This document shows, in pieces, positions 23,381-26,579 of a stretch of 26,579 nt of DNA. The stretch covers positions 1-26,579 of the forward strand of contig JBBKWG010000087.1 of assembly GCA_037968835.1 (NCBI GenBank), given 5' to 3'. The DNA comes from JBBKWG01 sp037968835. GTDB taxonomy: Bacteria > Pseudomonadota > Alphaproteobacteria > Rhodobacterales > Rhodobacteraceae. The number at the start of each line of letters is the position of its first letter. Within the stretch, counting starts at the first letter, position 1. The position numbers and the translations under genes were made by a program. Below the pieces are notes generated by a model. It did not search any database. It was not told the DNA's origin and was given only the letters and a program-made list of their open reading frames with translations.

Positions 23381-23538
23381 CGGACTTCACGCGAGCGACA
23401 CGCACCGCAATCTGCACTTTTGACACAGTTCAGACCGCCGCAAGAACCCTTGATGGGAGGTCGTCCGAAAAGGATGCCTAAAGCAAGTCCAGCGATCGCC
23501 AGCGCGATCAGGAACAGGGAAAGCAGGAAAGTCGCCAT
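23377..23538 (-). CDS. nqrM: Na+-NQR maturation protein NqrM (small Cys4 membrane protein)
   Basis: The 53-residue protein has one N-terminal membrane helix (about 4-24: FLLSLFLIALAIAGLALGIL), then GRPPIKGSCGGLNC and DCGAC. The four cysteines are at 33, 38, 44 and 47. This is the layout of the DUF539/NqrM family, which in Vibrio is needed with ApbE to assemble functional Na+-NQR. It is thought to help deliver iron to the Cys4 centre between NqrD and NqrE. It starts 9 bases after apbE with AGGAG 6 bases upstream, and its stop overlaps the CBS gene start. At this length it is easily missed in automated gene calls. Confidence 0.92.
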   Translation of the reverse strand: MATFLLSLFLIALAIAGLALGILFGRPPIKGSCGGLNCVKSADCGACRSREVR

Positions 23539-23547
23539 CGTTTACTC

Positions 23548-24516
23548 CTAAGCAATCGTGTACCTGGCAAAAAGCGAAGTCATCGTTTCGTCGAGTGAAC
23601 CGTCAGCGTTCCGTGTAAGGAACAGTACCGCGATGTTTTCTCGCTCGGCCAGTTTCGCACCGGCAATGTGGCCCATGACAGACAACGCTGTGGCCAGACA
23701 GTCCGCACGCATACCGGTGTCCGCAAGCACCGAAACTTGAACCAGATTGCTGGCGATCGGTCGCCGCGTGGCTGGGTCTATGATGTGTGTGGTCATGTGG
23801 CCGTCGCTTTCAACGCCCTGCGCCAACGTTCCAGACGTCGCCAGTGACAAGTCGCCGGGCGCGACGATCCTCTGGAATTCGAGGCCGAAACCAAAGGGCC
23901 TTTCAATGCCGATTTGCCAGGCACGCCCCTCGGGATGTTCGCCAAGTGCGCGCACCTCGCCACCAAGTTCGATCAATGCGTCGGCTATCCCGGATTCAGC
24001 CAGTGCTCTCGCTATCAAATCAAGCGCATAGCCCTTGGCGATGCCGCAAAAGTCCAGCGTCAGTTCCGCGCGTTTCTTGCGGATACGATCCCCGTCGACC
24101 TCGATCTCCCGCCAGGATCCCGCTTTGCCCTTGATGGGTCCGAAGCCGTATCGCGCTACGACCGGGCCGATTGTTGGATCGAAAGCACCGTCGGTCAAAC
24201 GCGCGACTGCACGGCATTGGTCGACAACCACGGAGATTTCCTGGCTGATCGAATACCAATCCGTGCTCGGGTGTGCGTTGAACTTCGACACCTCACTGTC
24301 GCTGCGCCAAGGTGACATGCAAGCATCCACGACTAGGACCACTTCCTGAATGACGCGGTTAGCGATTGCGGAATCGGCCTGCGCAGGCACGAGCGCGCGC
24401 CAATAGCTGCCAAACGCGCGGCCACCCAGTTCGATCACCGAAGCATCCGCTTGCGTAGCGGCGGCAATTGCCATGGCGGAACCGGAGAGAATAAAGTCGC
24501 GTCTCGTCAAATTCAT
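23548..24516 (-). CDS. apbE: FAD:protein FMN transferase ApbE (Na+-NQR flavinylation), Tat-type signal
   Basis: It attaches FMN covalently to threonines of NqrB and NqrC on the outer face of the membrane, using FAD and Mg2+. The 322-residue product has ApbE motifs: DACMSPWRSDSEVSKFN, LTLDFCGIAKGYALD, DALIELGGEVRALG, and THIIDPATRRPIA followed by VSVLADTGMRADCLATAL. It begins with TRRDFIL and a short hydrophobic stretch, which looks like a twin-arginine signal instead of the lipoprotein signal of many ApbE proteins. The ATG at 24516 was chosen because GGAG lies 7 bases upstream. A GTG at 24522 overlapping the nqrF stop is too close to that site. Placement between nqrF and nqrM matches other nqr loci. 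Confidence 0.93.
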   Translation of the reverse strand: MNLTRRDFILSGSAMAIAAATQADASVIELGGRAFGSYWRALVPAQADSAIANRVIQEVVLVVDACMSPWRSDSEVSKFNAHPSTDWYSISQEISVVVDQCRAVARLTDGAFDPTIGPVVARYGFGPIKGKAGSWREIEVDGDRIRKKRAELTLDFCGIAKGYALDLIARALAESGIADALIELGGEVRALGEHPEGRAWQIGIERPFGFGLEFQRIVAPGDLSLATSGTLAQGVESDGHMTTHIIDPATRRPIASNLVQVSVLADTGMRADCLATALSVMGHIAGAKLAERENIAVLFLTRNADGSLDETMTSLFARYTIA

Positions 24517-24518
24517 TC

Positions 24519-25739
24519 TCACACTCCAAAATCATCGGCAAAGATCTGGCTATCATCAACGCCAAGATCATCGAGCATTCCGCGCACAGCACGCATCATC
24601 AGCGGTGGTCCACAAAGGTAATACTCACAGCTTTCAGGTGCCGGGTGGTCGCGCAGATGACGCTCGAAAGCGACCGAATGGACAAACCCGATTGCCCCTG
24701 ACCACGCATCCGTTGGATCTGGATCGGACAAGACAACCGTCCACGTAAAATTCGGATGGGTCGACGCGAGTTGGCTGAATTCCTCCGCGTAGTAGAGTTC
24801 AGCAAGGCTGCGGGCACCATACCAGAAACTGATCTTTCGGGCGGTCCTGCGCTTGATCAGTTGTTCGTGAATAATTGCACGTAGGGGCGCCATACCAACG
24901 CCACCCCCAATCACCACCATTTCGGCATCGGTGTCCTGAACCCTGAATGTTCCAAATGGCCCGGACGCCTCGACTTTCTCGCCGGGGGTCAAACCAAATA
25001 GCCACGATGATACTATGCCCGGTGGGACGCCAACGACGGAAGGCGGTGGAAGCGCAAGTCGGATGTTCAGAACCAACTTGCTCAGGTCTGTGTCTTCAGG
25101 ACGATTGGCCAGCGAATAAGCACGGCTCACCGGCTCTGCCGAAGCCACGGACAAACTTCTGATCGACGTCCAATCACGCTCGTGGGCTTCGGGAATCGCG
25201 TATTCGGAGTAGCTTTTCGAAAACGCTGGCGCCGTCAGTTGGACATATGATCCGGCGACGATTTCCGGATGTGCGTCGTCAGGCAGGCGGAGAACGATTT
25301 CCCTGATAAGTGGCGTCAAAGGACGCGTTTCTTCGACCGTGCAGACAAATGACGTCGCGCCTAACAACTCAGCCGGCACTTCGACGCCAAGATCGTTCCG
25401 GATGACAACCTGACAGGCAAGATGGATGCCCTCGCGAAGTTCGGACTTTGTGAGGAGCGCTGTTTCCGTTGGTAGCGCGGGGCCGACCCCCTCGATAACT
25501 TTGACGCGGCAAAGGCCGCATGTACCGGCCCCGGCGCAGGCCGAGGGAATGAGGATGCCGTTGTCGTTCAAAGCCGATAGAAGGCGAACCCCCGTTTCAG
25601 TGGCGACTTCCTTGAATCCACTGACGGATAAGGTTGCTGGTTTTCTTGGAGAAAGCACGTTTCGCGCAACGACGACCAAACTCGTGAGCCCGATCGTCAG
25701 CCCGGTCAGAAGAAGCATCCCAAGCAAGACATCGTTCAT
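24519..25739 (-). CDS. nqrF: Na+-translocating NADH:quinone reductase subunit F
   Basis: This is the electron entry subunit: it oxidises NADH with FAD and passes electrons through a 2Fe-2S cluster. The 406-residue product has an N-terminal membrane anchor (about 5-24). A ferredoxin domain follows with cluster ligands Cys68, Cys74, Cys77 and Cys109 (C-x5-C-x2-C-x31-C). The ferredoxin-reductase part has the FAD motif RAYSLAN (206-212), the NAD-binding GGGVGMAPLRAI, and a C-terminal YYLCGPPLMM plus FADDFGV. All functional residues expected for NqrF appear present. Its ATG overlaps the nqrE stop by 4 bases (ATGA), so it is translationally coupled. Confidence 0.97.
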   Translation of the reverse strand: MNDVLLGMLLLTGLTIGLTSLVVVARNVLSPRKPATLSVSGFKEVATETGVRLLSALNDNGILIPSACAGAGTCGLCRVKVIEGVGPALPTETALLTKSELREGIHLACQVVIRNDLGVEVPAELLGATSFVCTVEETRPLTPLIREIVLRLPDDAHPEIVAGSYVQLTAPAFSKSYSEYAIPEAHERDWTSIRSLSVASAEPVSRAYSLANRPEDTDLSKLVLNIRLALPPPSVVGVPPGIVSSWLFGLTPGEKVEASGPFGTFRVQDTDAEMVVIGGGVGMAPLRAIIHEQLIKRRTARKISFWYGARSLAELYYAEEFSQLASTHPNFTWTVVLSDPDPTDAWSGAIGFVHSVAFERHLRDHPAPESCEYYLCGPPLMMRAVRGMLDDLGVDDSQIFADDFGV

Positions 25740-26335
25740 TGCCCGACCCCCGCAAAACCAGAAAATGCCAGCGACATCAGACCAGTAACGATAAACGCAC
25801 TTGCGAGTCCCTGCACGCCTCTGGGCATATCCGAATACTTCAGCCGCTCGCGGATTGCCGCGAATGTCACGATTGCGAGTGCCCAGCCTACGCCGCTTCC
25901 GAAGCCATAAACCAGCGCTTCGGTGAAATCGTACTTCCGTTCCACCATGAATAAACTGCCCCCCAGGATCGCGCAGTTGACCGCAATGAGTGGCAGGAAG
26001 ATTCCCAGAGACTGAAACAACCGGGGAGTGAAGCGGTCCAATGTCATTTCGAGTATTTGCACCATCGCGGCAATGACCCCGATGAAGACCACCAGCTTCA
26101 GGAAGGTCAGATCAACTTCAGGCAATCCGGCCCAAGCCCAAGCCCCGTCCAGCAGCAAGGAGTTGAAGACAAGATTGTTCACGGGCACGGTAATCGTCTG
26201 CACAACAATCACAGCCAGACCAACGCCAGCAGCCGTGTCGACGCGTTTGGACACCGCAAGAAACGTGCAGATTCCAAGAAAGAACGCGAGCGCAAGGTTC
26301 TCCTGAAATATCGAACGCAGCAGGAGATCAATCAT
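25736..26335 (-). CDS. nqrE: Na+-translocating NADH:quinone reductase subunit E
   Basis: This integral membrane subunit pairs with NqrD around an iron centre held by cysteines in mid-membrane. The 199-residue product has about six membrane helices and retains the two expected cysteines, Cys23 (FFLGICTFLAVS) and Cys121 (LIAVNCAILGG). It also carries the family stretches TVPVNNLV and QILEMTLDRFTPRL. The length matches the family. The start at 26335 overlaps the end of nqrD by 8 bases, and its end overlaps the nqrF start by 4 bases. Confidence 0.97.
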   Translation of the reverse strand: MIDLLLRSIFQENLALAFFLGICTFLAVSKRVDTAAGVGLAVIVVQTITVPVNNLVFNSLLLDGAWAWAGLPEVDLTFLKLVVFIGVIAAMVQILEMTLDRFTPRLFQSLGIFLPLIAVNCAILGGSLFMVERKYDFTEALVYGFGSGVGWALAIVTFAAIRERLKYSDMPRGVQGLASAFIVTGLMSLAFSGFAGVGQ

Positions 26336-26579
26336 CTGATGTCCCAGCGTTTTGGATACGGAATTCCGGTTCCTCGATCTGATCGGTCCAGATGCAACGG
26401 ATCGTCCAGACGAGAAGCCCCAAAATGAAAAACGCCGATGGCGCGAGCAGCATCAGTCCAAGTGGCTGAAACCAACCGCCGTCGGCCACTGTTGTGACGA
26501 TCTCATGCCCCATCAACTGGCCCTTGCCGAAGAACTCTCTGAGCGAACCGACGACAAGCAGGATCAGACTGTAACCCAA
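26328..26579 (-). CDS. nqrD: Na+-translocating NADH:quinone reductase subunit D, C-terminal part only
   Basis: Only the last 83 codons before the stop lie inside the window. The gene continues past base 26579 on the minus strand, so its start is not seen. The visible part matches the NqrD C-terminus: GYSLILLVVGSLREFFGKGQ, then GGWFQPLGLMLLAPSAFFILGLLVW, which includes one full membrane helix. A polar tail follows (IEEPEFRIQNAGTSDD). The partner cysteines of NqrD lie further upstream and cannot be checked here. nqrA, nqrB and nqrC are expected beyond the window. Confidence 0.95.
   Translation of the reverse strand: MGYSLILLVVGSLREFFGKGQLMGHEIVTTVADGGWFQPLGLMLLAPSAFFILGLLVWTIRCIWTDQIEEPEFRIQNAGTSDD

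Overview
The window is a high-GC chromosomal segment from a marine-type alphaproteobacterium, most likely Rhodobacterales. This rests on the Rhodobacteraceae-like polynucleotide phosphorylase, a long bifunctional PutA, and an nqr (Na+-pumping NADH:quinone oxidoreductase) operon, which is common in marine bacteria. No mobile element, CRISPR array, tRNA or rRNA was seen, and gene packing is tight throughout.

Layout: (1) 1-2350, pnp with a structured leader and a strong intrinsic terminator. (2) 2382-8310, housekeeping or amino-acid metabolism: mtnA (minus), a class IV aminotransferase and putA (plus). (3) 8327-22881, a 14-gene carbohydrate uptake and catabolism regulon in five transcription units. 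These are ATPase-fucU-pfkB (minus), binding protein-permease-permease (plus), btpA/sgcQ-like-M42-FGGY kinase (minus), aldo/keto reductase-lactonase (plus), and gntR-isomerase-pfkB (minus). (4) 22982-26579, the 3' part of an nqr operon on the minus strand: nqrD (cut by the window end), nqrE, nqrF, apbE, nqrM and a CBS-domain gene.

The main result is that one palindromic motif, CATAYTARCATGTYAG, occurs in all three control regions of the sugar locus: 10880-10895, 18320-18335 and 22879-22894. The last copy covers the probable -10 box of the gntR gene itself. The simplest reading is that this FCD-type GntR regulator controls all five units, so the 14 genes form one catabolic system. Its enzymes combine an oxidative front end (FucU-type mutarotase, aldose dehydrogenase-like AKR, fuconolactonase-like lactonase) with three sugar kinases, a TIM-barrel isomerase, and the M42/BtpA pair known from the E. 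coli sgc locus. No dehydratase or aldolase is encoded in the window. The substrate is therefore not determined. An L-fucose, D-arabinose or L-galactose type sugar, or a conjugate of one, is an inference only.
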